A DNA stretch of 12,996 nt from assembly GCA_002308095.1 (NCBI GenBank), contig DBUV01000017.1:5391-18386 (forward strand), read 5' to 3'. The position numbers and the translations under genes were made by a program. Within the stretch, counting starts at the first letter, position 1. The number at the start of each line of letters is the position of its first letter. Of the stretch, positions 1 to 6,876 are shown piece after piece. Below the pieces are notes generated by a model. The model saw only the letters and a program-made list of their open reading frames with translations. It had not been told where the DNA came from and did not search any database. Source of the DNA: Acidimicrobiia bacterium UBA1281 (lineage in GTDB: Bacteria; Actinomycetota; Acidimicrobiia; Actinomarinales; Actinomarinaceae).

Positions 1-23
1 GCTAAGTTATCATTATTCAGTAG

Positions 24-38
24 TTAACTAACATTAAC
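24..38. promoter_or_regulatory. Possible operator half-sites upstream of hemH
   Basis: The 42 bases before hemH contain TTAACTAACATTAAC, in which TAACATTA (29-36) matches the core that recurs twice in the leader of the iron-binding protein gene (1075-1083 and 1098-1106). Shared sites in front of a ferrochelatase and an iron transporter would fit an iron-responsive repressor. The match is short and AT-rich, so chance is a real alternative. No convincing Shine-Dalgarno is visible between it and the hemH start. Confidence 0.25.
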
Positions 39-42
39 AAAT

Positions 43-1068
43 ATGAAAAATTTCGAAGCACCTGCTGTATTGCTTATTAATCTTGGCTCACCAAAAGACT
101 TAAGTAAAAAAAGTGTAAGAAACTATTTAAAAGTTTTTCTCTCTGATGACTATGTATTAGACATTCCAAAATTTTTTCAGCAATTATTACTCCGTCTTTT
201 CATTTTACCTTTCAGGCCTAAATCGACTTTACACGCTTATGAGCAAATTTGGACCAAGCAGGGTTCACCTTTGATAATTTCAACAGTTAAGCTCGCCCAA
301 AAATTGGAAACCAAAACTGGATGGAAAGTTTCAACTGCAATGAGATATGAAGAACCTAGTATTAAAGATGCCTTAATAGAGCTAAAAAATGATGGATACA
401 ATAATATCTACGCAGTTCCCCTCTACCCTCATAATGCAATGGCAACAGTTCTCACCACTCAGGTTGAAGTCTTAGAATCGGCAAAAAAGTATCATCGAAA
501 TGCAAATATTAAGTTTGTTGAACCTTTTTATAACGATTCTAATTACATTTCAGCTATGGCAAATTCAATCAGATCTTATATGGTGAACAAAGACTTTGAA
601 AAAATTATCTTTAGTTATCATGGTATACCAAAAAGACAAGCAAGAAAAACCGATGAAACGGGTATGCATTGTTTTTCGTCCTCTGATTGTTGTGAGCAGA
701 ATAACATAGGCTCAAGAGATTGCTACAAATCACACACAGTAAAAGCATCAACAAAAATAGCTGAATCACTAGGACTTCATGAAGACAATTGGGAAATTGC
801 ATACCAATCTCGAATAGGACCAGGTTGGCTTCAACCTTTCACAGACAAGAGATTGGCTGAACTTCCAGAGGAAGGTAAGAAATCAATTGCAGTAGTGTGC
901 CCTTCTTTCATTTCTGATTGTCTTGAGACACTAGAAGAAATAGACATTAGAGGTAGAAAAACATTTTTCGATGCTGGAGGGGAACATATGACTTATATTC
1001 CATGTCTTAACGAGTCTGATGAAACTATTGAACTTATAGAAAATTTAGTTAAGAAAATTTTAAAATAA
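43..1068 (+). CDS. hemH: Ferrochelatase with internal four-cysteine segment
   Basis: Inserts Fe(II) into a porphyrin in the last steps of heme synthesis; acts in the cytoplasm or at the membrane face. The 341-residue length is normal. Family marks are LINLGSP near residue 11, the active-site SYHGIP with H193, YQSRIGPGWLQP around 254-265, and SDCLETLEEI (291-300), in which E295 is the expected second catalytic residue. Just after the active-site His, C210, C216, C217 and C227 lie within 18 residues, where E. coli-type enzymes lack such a cluster. A subclass of bacterial ferrochelatases with internal cysteines is known to bind a [2Fe-2S] cluster, so one is likely here (inference). Whether the substrate is protoporphyrin IX or coproporphyrin III cannot be told by eye. 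It lies directly upstream of an iron transporter, and the ATG at 43 has only a weak ribosome site. Confidence 0.95.
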   Translation: MKNFEAPAVLLINLGSPKDLSKKSVRNYLKVFLSDDYVLDIPKFFQQLLLRLFILPFRPKSTLHAYEQIWTKQGSPLIISTVKLAQKLETKTGWKVSTAMRYEEPSIKDALIELKNDGYNNIYAVPLYPHNAMATVLTTQVEVLESAKKYHRNANIKFVEPFYNDSNYISAMANSIRSYMVNKDFEKIIFSYHGIPKRQARKTDETGMHCFSSSDCCEQNNIGSRDCYKSHTVKASTKIAESLGLHEDNWEIAYQSRIGPGWLQPFTDKRLAELPEEGKKSIAVVCPSFISDCLETLEEIDIRGRKTFFDAGGEHMTYIPCLNESDETIELIENLVKKILK

Positions 1069-1072
1069 TTTC

Positions 1073-1093
1073 ACTTAACATTAAATGTTAAGT
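1073..1093. promoter_or_regulatory. 21-bp palindrome before the iron-binding protein gene
   Basis: Arms ACTTAACAT and ATGTTAAGT are perfect 9-base inverted repeats around a TAA centre. A further direct copy of the half-site TTAACATTA (first copy 1075-1083) follows at 1098-1106, 23 bases on. The site lies 4 bases after the hemH stop and 42 bases before the fbpA-like start. Size and symmetry resemble operators of dimeric metalloregulators such as the DtxR/IdeR or Fur families; the sequence is not a textbook IdeR box. A terminator for hemH is less likely because no T-run follows the right arm. Confidence 0.45.
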
Positions 1094-1134
1094 ATGGTTA
1101 ACATTATTAGTACAAATAAATTAAGGAAATTGTA

Positions 1135-2250
1135 ATGAATAAAAAATCTATAGCCCTATTCATGACTTGCCTTCTTATATTTTCAGCATGTGGTTCTGCT
1201 GGAGAACAAGGAGCACAAGGGGAGCAGGGAGATAAAGGTGAAAAAGGTGACGCCGGTGAAATAAGCCAGGCTGCTATTGAAGCTGCGGTGGAAGCAGCAC
1301 TTACTGAAGATGAAGCAGACGTAGGTGGCACTCTTGTTATCTACAGCGGTAGGAAAGAAAGCTTAGTTGCTGATGTAATTTCAGCTTTTGCAGCAGAAAC
1401 TGGTGTTGAAGTAGAAGTTAGATATGCAAAAAGTGCAGAGCTTGCTGGCACAATAGCACTAGAAGGTGCAATTAGTCCAGCTGATGTTTTCTTATCACAA
1501 GACCCAGTAAGTCTTGGCATTGTTGCTAAAGAGGGATTATTTGATGTCTTACCCGAAGACATTTTAGATAATGTACCCGCTTGGGCAGTTGACCAAAGGG
1601 GATTTTGGGTAGGAACTTCAGGCAGATCCAGATCACTTGTTGTCGACACTAGAGATGTAAGTGATGCTGAACTCCCAGGAGATATTTATGGACTTAACAA
1701 TGAGGTATTTAGAGGAAGATTGGGACTAGCACCTACAAACTCATCATTTATTGCAATGGTTTCATGCATGATTGAGCAAGATGGTGAAGAAAAAGTTTCA
1801 GAATGGTTAACAGCTATTAATGGTCTTGGGTACACAGAATATCCTAAAAACTCACCTCAAGTTGCTGCTGCAGCTGCTGGTGAATTAGATATAGGAATGA
1901 TTAATCATTACTACACATTAAGAGTGTTGGCTGAAGCTGGAGATACCCCAATAAAGAATGTATTTTTGGATGGTGGTTGTGGTGCAATGGTTATGCCTGC
2001 TGGTGCGGGAGTTTTGTCTTCTAGTCAAAACAAACCAGCTGCTATGGCATTTATAGAGTATCTTCACTCAACAAGCGCACAAGAGCATTTTACAAATACT
2101 GTGTTTGAGTTTCCGCTTGTTTCAAGTGTCACGCCAAATGAACTCTTACCTAACATAGATACTTTAAATTCTCCAGAGAATTTGAATTGGTCTGCTTTAG
2201 CCTTATGGCAAGAAAAGGCAGTTGAACTTATAGCGAAAGCTGGTTTTTAA
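1135..2250 (+). CDS. fbpA: Ferric iron ABC transporter substrate-binding lipoprotein with collagen-like stalk
   Basis: Binds Fe(III) outside the membrane and delivers it to the permease encoded downstream. Residues 1-19 form a lipoprotein signal peptide with a lipobox ending FSAC (C19). Residues 23-42 are collagen-like triplets (GEQ-GAQ-GEQ-GDK-GEK-GDA-GE), followed by a short Ala/Glu-rich helix (43-60), then the type 2 periplasmic-binding fold. IYSGR (69-73) and the paired tyrosines in INHYY (Y259, Y260) are the expected iron ligands of FbpA/AfuA proteins. C211 and C282 are extra cysteines in the binding domain. Start is ATG at 1135 with AAGGA at 1123-1127. A palindrome lies upstream and a strong terminator directly downstream, so this gene probably has its own abundant transcript. 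The collagen-like linker is not a usual part of the family. Confidence 0.93.
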   Translation: MNKKSIALFMTCLLIFSACGSAGEQGAQGEQGDKGEKGDAGEISQAAIEAAVEAALTEDEADVGGTLVIYSGRKESLVADVISAFAAETGVEVEVRYAKSAELAGTIALEGAISPADVFLSQDPVSLGIVAKEGLFDVLPEDILDNVPAWAVDQRGFWVGTSGRSRSLVVDTRDVSDAELPGDIYGLNNEVFRGRLGLAPTNSSFIAMVSCMIEQDGEEKVSEWLTAINGLGYTEYPKNSPQVAAAAAGELDIGMINHYYTLRVLAEAGDTPIKNVFLDGGCGAMVMPAGAGVLSSSQNKPAAMAFIEYLHSTSAQEHFTNTVFEFPLVSSVTPNELLPNIDTLNSPENLNWSALALWQEKAVELIAKAGF

Positions 2251-2290
2251 TCAAGACGTGAATACTTGATACCTATATATATACAAAATG

Positions 2291-2330
2291 GAAAAATCTG
2301 GCTAAATCAACCTAGCCAGATTTTTTCTTT
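2291..2330 (+). terminator. Rho-independent terminator between fbpA and fbpB
   Basis: Thirteen perfect pairs form between AAAAATCTGGCTA (2292-2304) and TAGCCAGATTTTT (2313-2325), with an 8-base loop AATCAACC and a T-rich tail to 2330. The next gene starts 10 bases beyond. Its place inside the transporter operon suggests partial termination, lowering permease and ATPase output relative to the binding protein. Confidence 0.9.
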
Positions 2331-2339
2331 ATTTAATTA

Positions 2340-3920
2340 ATGAATACATATAATCTTAGAGATGTGAAAACACCAAAAATCCTATTTTTTTCAAATTTGG
2401 TAATTTTAAGCATATTTTTGATGCCAGTTTTCTATCTAGTTTATAGGTTCATAAATTTTTCACGTTCATATAGAAGCTTCTTTAATTCATGGAATGTATT
2501 AGATCTTGTTTCCAACACTTCAACTTTATTTATTGCAGTTGTAATTTCAAGCCTTGTAATTGGGCTGTCAATCTCTATCTTTACTGTAAGGTTTAAAATA
2601 TATAGACCTAAACTTTTTTTTACATTATCGGTTTTACCATTAGTCATCCCTTCTTATATCGGTGCTCTTACTTATGTTTCAGCATTTTCACCTAAAGGAC
2701 TATTTGTCCAAATTTTTTCGCCCTTGGGTTTAGCTGAAATTACAGGCATACAGGGTTTTTTTGGTAGCTGGATAGTTCTTACTCTATTTACTTACCCATA
2801 CGTGTTATTAATTTGCAGTAGTGCATTAAGAAACCTAGATTCAACTGTTGAGGATGCTGCACGTTCTTTGGGAAAAAATAAATTTCAGATTTATACCCAA
2901 GTTGTAGTTCCAAGATTGAAAAAACCTATAATTTTCTCAGGTCTTTTAGTTGGACTTTATGTGATATCTGATTTTGGAGCAGTATCGCTAATGAGGTACT
3001 CTACATTAACAAAAGCAATATATAGTTATTATGAATTGAAGATAGACGGAGATCCCGTAATTTTTTATTCAAGCATTTTAATCATTATGGCTTTGTTAAT
3101 TAGCTTTGTACAAAGAGGAACAAGTCTCACACAGTCATCGAAAGTATCTGGGACTCCAAGAATTCCCGAAAGAAGCAACCTTGGCCCTAAAGGAAAGTTT
3201 TTCGTTTATCTTTTTTTGATTACAGTGATTGCTTTAGGCTTATTAATACCAATCTCTGTACTAAGTTATTGGCTCATCCGTGGATTAATTTATGGCAATA
3301 GTGTTAGGGCAGTACTTGGTGGAGTAATAGGATCTTTGAGCGCATCACTAGTTTCAGCTTTGTTTTCAGTTATTATAGCTACTCCGATAATAATTATGGT
3401 TTCACAGTACAGGTCTAGGTTTGGGAACTTACTTGAAAGGGTTATGCTTGCTCTTTATGGCCTACCTCATATTGCTGTTGGAGTGTCTATATTATTCATA
3501 ACTATTAAAATTTTTCCAACCATATACCAAAGCTTTACAGCTTTAATCATTTCTTATCTTATTGTCTTCCTACCCCAAGCAATAGGTGCTGGGCAGGCTT
3601 CTATGGAGCAAGTTAAGGATTCTTATCTTGATGCGAGTAACGGATTAGGAAATTCTAAATTCCAAACATTTTATAAAGTAACACTGCCTCTAATTTATAG
3701 AGGTCTTTTTGCTGGAGGAGCCTTAGTTTTTCTATCAACTATGAAGGAGTTGCCACAAACATTGCTTTTGAGACCAACAGGTTTGAACACAATGGCAGTA
3801 GATATATGGTCATATGCTTCAGAAGGATTATTCACACAAGCAGCTTTTTCTTCATTTATTTTGTTGGCAATAAGTGCAATTCCTACTTATATATTAAGTA
3901 CAAGGAATTTAACAAAATAA
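2340..3920 (+). CDS. fbpB: Ferric iron ABC transporter permease (fused two-domain)
   Basis: Inner-membrane channel for iron delivered by the upstream lipoprotein. The 526 residues hold two MetI-like halves, roughly 12 membrane segments in all, as usual for FbpB/AfuB permeases. Each half has an EAA loop that docks on the ATPase: EDAARSLG from residue 171 (ending VVVPRLKKP) and LDASNGLG from about 430 (ending VTLPLIYRG). The SDFGAVS segment near 210 is typical of the iron(III) group. The start at 2340 lies only 10 bases after the terminator tail and has no clear Shine-Dalgarno, so translation may be weak. The stop codon overlaps the ATPase start (TAATG), which indicates coupled translation. Confidence 0.92.
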   Translation: MNTYNLRDVKTPKILFFSNLVILSIFLMPVFYLVYRFINFSRSYRSFFNSWNVLDLVSNTSTLFIAVVISSLVIGLSISIFTVRFKIYRPKLFFTLSVLPLVIPSYIGALTYVSAFSPKGLFVQIFSPLGLAEITGIQGFFGSWIVLTLFTYPYVLLICSSALRNLDSTVEDAARSLGKNKFQIYTQVVVPRLKKPIIFSGLLVGLYVISDFGAVSLMRYSTLTKAIYSYYELKIDGDPVIFYSSILIIMALLISFVQRGTSLTQSSKVSGTPRIPERSNLGPKGKFFVYLFLITVIALGLLIPISVLSYWLIRGLIYGNSVRAVLGGVIGSLSASLVSALFSVIIATPIIIMVSQYRSRFGNLLERVMLALYGLPHIAVGVSILFITIKIFPTIYQSFTALIISYLIVFLPQAIGAGQASMEQVKDSYLDASNGLGNSKFQTFYKVTLPLIYRGLFAGGALVFLSTMKELPQTLLLRPTGLNTMAVDIWSYASEGLFTQAAFSSFILLAISAIPTYILSTRNLTK

Positions 3921-4945
3921 TGGTATTTGACAGTCTTATTCTCAGAGCTCGTGGTCTCACAAAGTCCTATGGCTCAGAGTCCGTATTAAAAAATTTCAAC
4001 ATAGATATCTGGGAAGGTTCAATTTTTGGAATTCTCGGAACTTCAGGTTCTGGAAAAACAACGGCGTTAAGAATGCTTGCTGGATTTGAGATTCCAGACT
4101 CTGGGTCTATTGAAATGTACGACAAAATTATATTTGATGAACAAACAAATGTTCCCCCAGAAAAAAGAAATATCGGTATGGTTTTCCAAGACTATGCTCT
4201 TTTCCCACATTTGAATGTAGAAAAAAATATAGCCTTTGGCTTATCAAAGGCAGATGCAAATAGTGGAAGATTAAAAGAAGTTATAGAAATGTGTAATTTA
4301 ACAAAATATAAAAATAAAATCCCACAAGAATTATCCGGAGGTCAGCAACAAAGAGTTGCACTCGCTAGAGCATTGGCGCCAAATCCTGAGATGATTTTAC
4401 TTGACGAACCCTTTACAAGTCTTGATGCCCAAATGGCAAGGATTTTAAGAGATGAAGTCGTATCCTTGTTGAGAGAAACTAAAACAACAGCAATAATTGT
4501 CACCCACGATCAAGAAGAAGCTCTATCAGTATGTGATATTGTCAGTGTATTGGAGGATGGAAATGTAATCCAAAGCGCTACACCTCAAGAAATATACTTA
4601 AACCCAATAAGTCAATCTGTGGCGAATTCAGTTGGAGATCCAAATATTCTTAAGGGGTTTTCGGTTGATGGAAGAGTAGAGACTTCCCTTGGTAGTTTTG
4701 TTTCTGCTTATGAAGGAGCATTGGATGTAGCAATTCGTCCTGAATGTATAGAAGTAAGCCTGAATTCCACTGGACCCTACACAGTCAAAGAGTGTATTTT
4801 TTATGGTCATGATCAAGTTATATCATTTCAAAATAATAAAGGTGAGATATTTAGAGCTCGGTCACTTCCATCCGTAATTTATGAGCCAGGTGATAAAATC
4901 TGTATTGAAGTGTCCGAGGTCACTACTTTTCCATCAAATAATTAA
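3920..4945 (+). CDS. fbpC: Ferric iron ABC transporter ATP-binding protein
   Basis: Cytoplasmic ATPase that powers the iron permease. With the chosen start it is 341 residues: Walker A GTSGSGKTT (40-48), Q-loop Q90 in VFQDYALFPH, signature LSGGQ (138-142), Walker B ending LLDE (160-163), H-loop H186 in VTHDQEEAL, and a C-terminal TOBE-like domain from about 270, as in FbpC/PotA-type ATPases. The frame is open further upstream to an ATG at 3806, but that lies inside the permease gene and would add 38 non-conserved residues. ATG 3920 overlaps the permease stop by one base, has AAGGA at 3902-3906 and begins just before the conserved N-terminal strand. The 3' end overlaps the convergent small gene by 12 bases. 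Confidence 0.93.
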   Translation: MVFDSLILRARGLTKSYGSESVLKNFNIDIWEGSIFGILGTSGSGKTTALRMLAGFEIPDSGSIEMYDKIIFDEQTNVPPEKRNIGMVFQDYALFPHLNVEKNIAFGLSKADANSGRLKEVIEMCNLTKYKNKIPQELSGGQQQRVALARALAPNPEMILLDEPFTSLDAQMARILRDEVVSLLRETKTTAIIVTHDQEEALSVCDIVSVLEDGNVIQSATPQEIYLNPISQSVANSVGDPNILKGFSVDGRVETSLGSFVSAYEGALDVAIRPECIEVSLNSTGPYTVKECIFYGHDQVISFQNNKGEIFRARSLPSVIYEPGDKICIEVSEVTTFPSNN

Positions 4946-5128
4946 TTTTATTTTAGACACTCTTCCAGCTACTGCCTGTAAAGCTATTTCAGTTTCAGAA
5001 AGATAATTTGTTGCTCTTTTATAATTATTTTCGGCAATGAGTTCTCTAGAGTTTGCTAAAGATTTTACTGCAGCGGTCAATTCATTAATTAGATATTCAA
5101 TTTCGTTATTAATTTCATTATTATCCAT
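4934..5128 (-). CDS. Small helical protein of unknown function (64 aa)
   Basis: I do not recognise this protein. The sequence from MDNNEINNE onward is charged and soluble, with no signal peptide or membrane segment. It looks like two amphipathic helices: about 8-28 with ELTAAVKSLANSRELI, and 32-58 with KRATNYLSETEIAL, a pattern seen in helical-hairpin or coiled-coil proteins. The open frame extends to an ATG at 5182 inside the heliorhodopsin gene, but MDNNE at 5128 avoids that overlap and removes an unlikely MLPCF leader. No strong Shine-Dalgarno is seen. It converges on fbpC (12-base overlap) and diverges from heliorhodopsin with 44 bases between starts. It fills a gap that would otherwise be non-coding in a compact genome, which supports it being real. 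Confidence 0.6.
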   Translation of the reverse strand: MDNNEINNEIEYLINELTAAVKSLANSRELIAENNYKRATNYLSETEIALQAVAGRVSKIKLII

Positions 5129-5172
5129 ATCTGTAATAATAGGTTTAACGATAAATAAAAAAGGTTGAAAAC

Positions 5173-5976
5173 ATGGAAGCAAAAATCGAAAAATTAAAAA
5201 AATTTAATTTAAGAATGGGGTTAGTTCATTTAATACAAGGTGCTGGACTATTTTATTTAGGCACTGTTGTTAATACTGGATTTACAGTACCTTTAACAAT
5301 TACTCAATTAGTTGGAGTTGGATCACCAGAGGATCCATCGAGTTTTGCCTTAGTTCCTGAGTTACAGATTTGGCGTGAAGTTTCAAATTTTGGACCTGCA
5401 GTAGCAACATTCCTTTTAGCTTCAGCAGTTGCACACTTTTTAATATCTGGTCCTTTCTATGGCAAATACAAAGAAGATTTAATGAAAGGCATCAATAAAG
5501 TTCGTTGGATTGAGTATTCAATTAGTGCATCTGTAATGATTGTCTTAATTGCTTTGCTTGTTGGCATATATGATGTCTGGGCATTAGCTGGAATATTTGT
5601 AATGAACGCTGCTATGTGTTGGTTTGGATGGATGATGGAAGTACATAATCAATACACCGAGAAGGTTGACTGGACTTCATATATAATGGGCTGCCTTGCT
5701 GGAATTGCTCCTTGGATATTTATTTTTATCAATTTAATAGGTGATGGAGTAGCAACTGATGCAAACCCACAGGGAGTTCCTCAATTCGTAGTTTGGATCT
5801 TTGTAAGTATCTTTTTATTTTTTAATACCTTTTCTATAAACATGATTCTTCAATATAAAGGTGTGGGCAAGTGGAAAGATTATTTATACGGGGAAAGAGC
5901 ATATATATGGCTTAGTCTGTTGGCTAAAACTTGTCTTGCTTGGCAAGTTTTTGCAGGTACCTATCAGCCAAATTAA
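5173..5976 (+). CDS. Heliorhodopsin
   Basis: Seven-helix retinal membrane protein of the heliorhodopsin family, whose members sit in the membrane with the N-terminus inside, opposite to type 1 rhodopsins. At 267 residues the length fits. Helix 7 reads WLSLLAKTCLAWQVFAGT, with the retinal Schiff-base lysine at K252 and S248 four residues before it. Helix 3 begins RWIEYS, with E114 in the place of the Schiff-base counterion; H19 and H88 match the conserved buried histidines of helices 1 and 2. The Lys/Arg-rich first 14 residues fit a cytoplasmic N-terminus. ATG 5173 has AAAAGG at 5159-5164. Known members show slow photocycles and generally no ion pumping; a sensory or enzyme-regulating role is proposed, and at least one viral member conducts protons. 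No retinal synthesis gene (blh or crt) is in the window. Confidence 0.96.
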   Translation: MEAKIEKLKKFNLRMGLVHLIQGAGLFYLGTVVNTGFTVPLTITQLVGVGSPEDPSSFALVPELQIWREVSNFGPAVATFLLASAVAHFLISGPFYGKYKEDLMKGINKVRWIEYSISASVMIVLIALLVGIYDVWALAGIFVMNAAMCWFGWMMEVHNQYTEKVDWTSYIMGCLAGIAPWIFIFINLIGDGVATDANPQGVPQFVVWIFVSIFLFFNTFSINMILQYKGVGKWKDYLYGERAYIWLSLLAKTCLAWQVFAGTYQPN

Positions 5977-5977
5977 A

Positions 5978-5995
5978 AAAAATTATTTAATTTTT
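5978..5995. terminator. Weak all-A/T hairpin between convergent genes
   Basis: AAAAATTA and TAATTTTT form an 8-base inverted repeat with a TT centre, starting 2 bases after the heliorhodopsin stop and giving a T-run on either strand. As a bidirectional terminator it would be weak because it has no G/C pairs. It overlaps the 3' end of the possible 23-residue minus-strand gene. Confidence 0.25.
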
Positions 5996-6054
5996 CTACC
6001 AAAGAAAATTACTAATAGCAGTATGAATAACATTCCAATGTAGGATAAAAACAT
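5983..6054 (-). CDS. Possible 23-aa single-helix membrane peptide
   Basis: The ATG at 6054 overlaps the stop of the DUF4349 gene by one base (TAATG), the same coupling used between fbpB and fbpC. The product begins MFLSYIGMLFILLLVIF and ends GRKIK. It is one hydrophobic helix of about 16 residues with a basic tail, which fits a small membrane protein with a cytoplasmic C-terminus. It ends 6 bases before the heliorhodopsin stop on the other strand. No family can be assigned. In AT-rich DNA a short hydrophobic frame can occur by chance, so the coupling and lack of other content here are the main support. Confidence 0.35.
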   Translation of the reverse strand: MFLSYIGMLFILLLVIFFGRKIK

Positions 6055-6860
6055 TATTCTTTATTTTTTATTTTTTTAATGACAAAGAATATTAGTAAAA
6101 ATGGGAGTGCGATTATTCCTAGTGAAAAAGCATAACCTACAATACTCTCTATCCAATTAAGGCTTCTTTGGAAATAGTAATTCCATGAAAATAGTGAAAT
6201 TCCTGCCCCTTCTCGAATGTTTAATGAAAGTTTTGAGTAAGAAATTGCATTTGCATAATATTCTTTTTGACCCTTTAGCATTTCAATATCCTGATTTACA
6301 TATCTAAGTTGATTTTGAACTTCTAATCGCTCAGAGGTTGTCTTTGCTTCTAGTTTAATTTCTTCCAATGCTTCCTTTTCATTTGCTAACGAAGAAAGCC
6401 TTGAGTCTATGTCTAAGACATAAGTTGTTACATCATTGGCATTTATACTTATATCTGAGAAATCTTTGATATCTTCTACCTCAATTAAAAATTGATCAAA
6501 ATTTTCAGCAGGTATATTGGTTGTAATACTTTGAATTTTTAATCCTTGATAATTAGTAGACAGATAGGTGTCAGAAATGTTACCTTCATATTCACTAATA
6601 AGATTTTTAAATTCATTCACTTTTTGGTCAAAATTTGAAGTACTTACATCCATGCTTCCATAAGCGGATTTAATAATGTACTCTCCAGGTGAGAGAGATT
6701 GACTCCCCATTGAATCAGAGGCTATCTTAAATGAAGACGGTTCATTCATTGCTACATCTGGCATTCCTACAAAAATTCCTTCTTCTGACATTCCATTTGA
6801 AATAGATGCGTTACACGCACTGAAAAAAATGAGGATTGTTAGTACTTTAAATAATTTCAT
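6054..6860 (-). CDS. DUF4349 domain lipoprotein with C-terminal membrane helix
   Basis: A 268-residue envelope protein of unknown function. Residues 1-16 form a lipoprotein signal with FSAC (C16), followed by a loose Ser/Met-rich linker to about 55. The DUF4349 pattern follows: YIIKSAYGSMDV, a region ending NIPAENFDQFL (115-125), then DVTTYVLDIDSRLSSL (143-158). A charged coiled-coil hairpin spans about 158-203, with EVQNQLRYVNQDIEMLKGQ, and a membrane helix lies at about 241-262 before a basic tail. Both ends are therefore tied to the membrane with the coiled coil outside. It is 16 bases downstream of the phosphodiesterase gene, so the two are probably co-transcribed. DUF4349 proteins are mostly uncharacterised. 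Confidence 0.85.
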   Translation of the reverse strand: MKLFKVLTILIFFSACNASISNGMSEEGIFVGMPDVAMNEPSSFKIASDSMGSQSLSPGEYIIKSAYGSMDVSTSNFDQKVNEFKNLISEYEGNISDTYLSTNYQGLKIQSITTNIPAENFDQFLIEVEDIKDFSDISINANDVTTYVLDIDSRLSSLANEKEALEEIKLEAKTTSERLEVQNQLRYVNQDIEMLKGQKEYYANAISYSKLSLNIREGAGISLFSWNYYFQRSLNWIESIVGYAFSLGIIALPFLLIFFVIKKIKNKE

Positions 6861-6876
6861 CTTGCAATTATACCTA

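Noticed and set aside
1107..1649. Minus-strand open frames opposite fbpA (1107-1331 and 1341-1649)
   Set aside because: Low-complexity Pro/Ser/Ala translations are mirror images of the Gly-X-Y and Ala-rich coding sequence; no family features.
3806..3919. Upstream extension of the fbpC frame to an ATG at 3806
   Set aside because: It lies wholly inside fbpB, encodes a non-conserved leader, and ATG 3920 gives the normal ABC ATPase N-terminus with TAATG coupling.
5129..5182. Upstream start (MLPCF...) for the 64-aa minus-strand gene
   Set aside because: It would begin inside heliorhodopsin and remove the divergent spacer; MDNNE at 5128 is the more natural start.
5861..6043. Plus-strand 60-codon frame over the end of heliorhodopsin
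   Set aside because: It overlaps conserved helix 7 in another frame and has no recognisable protein character.
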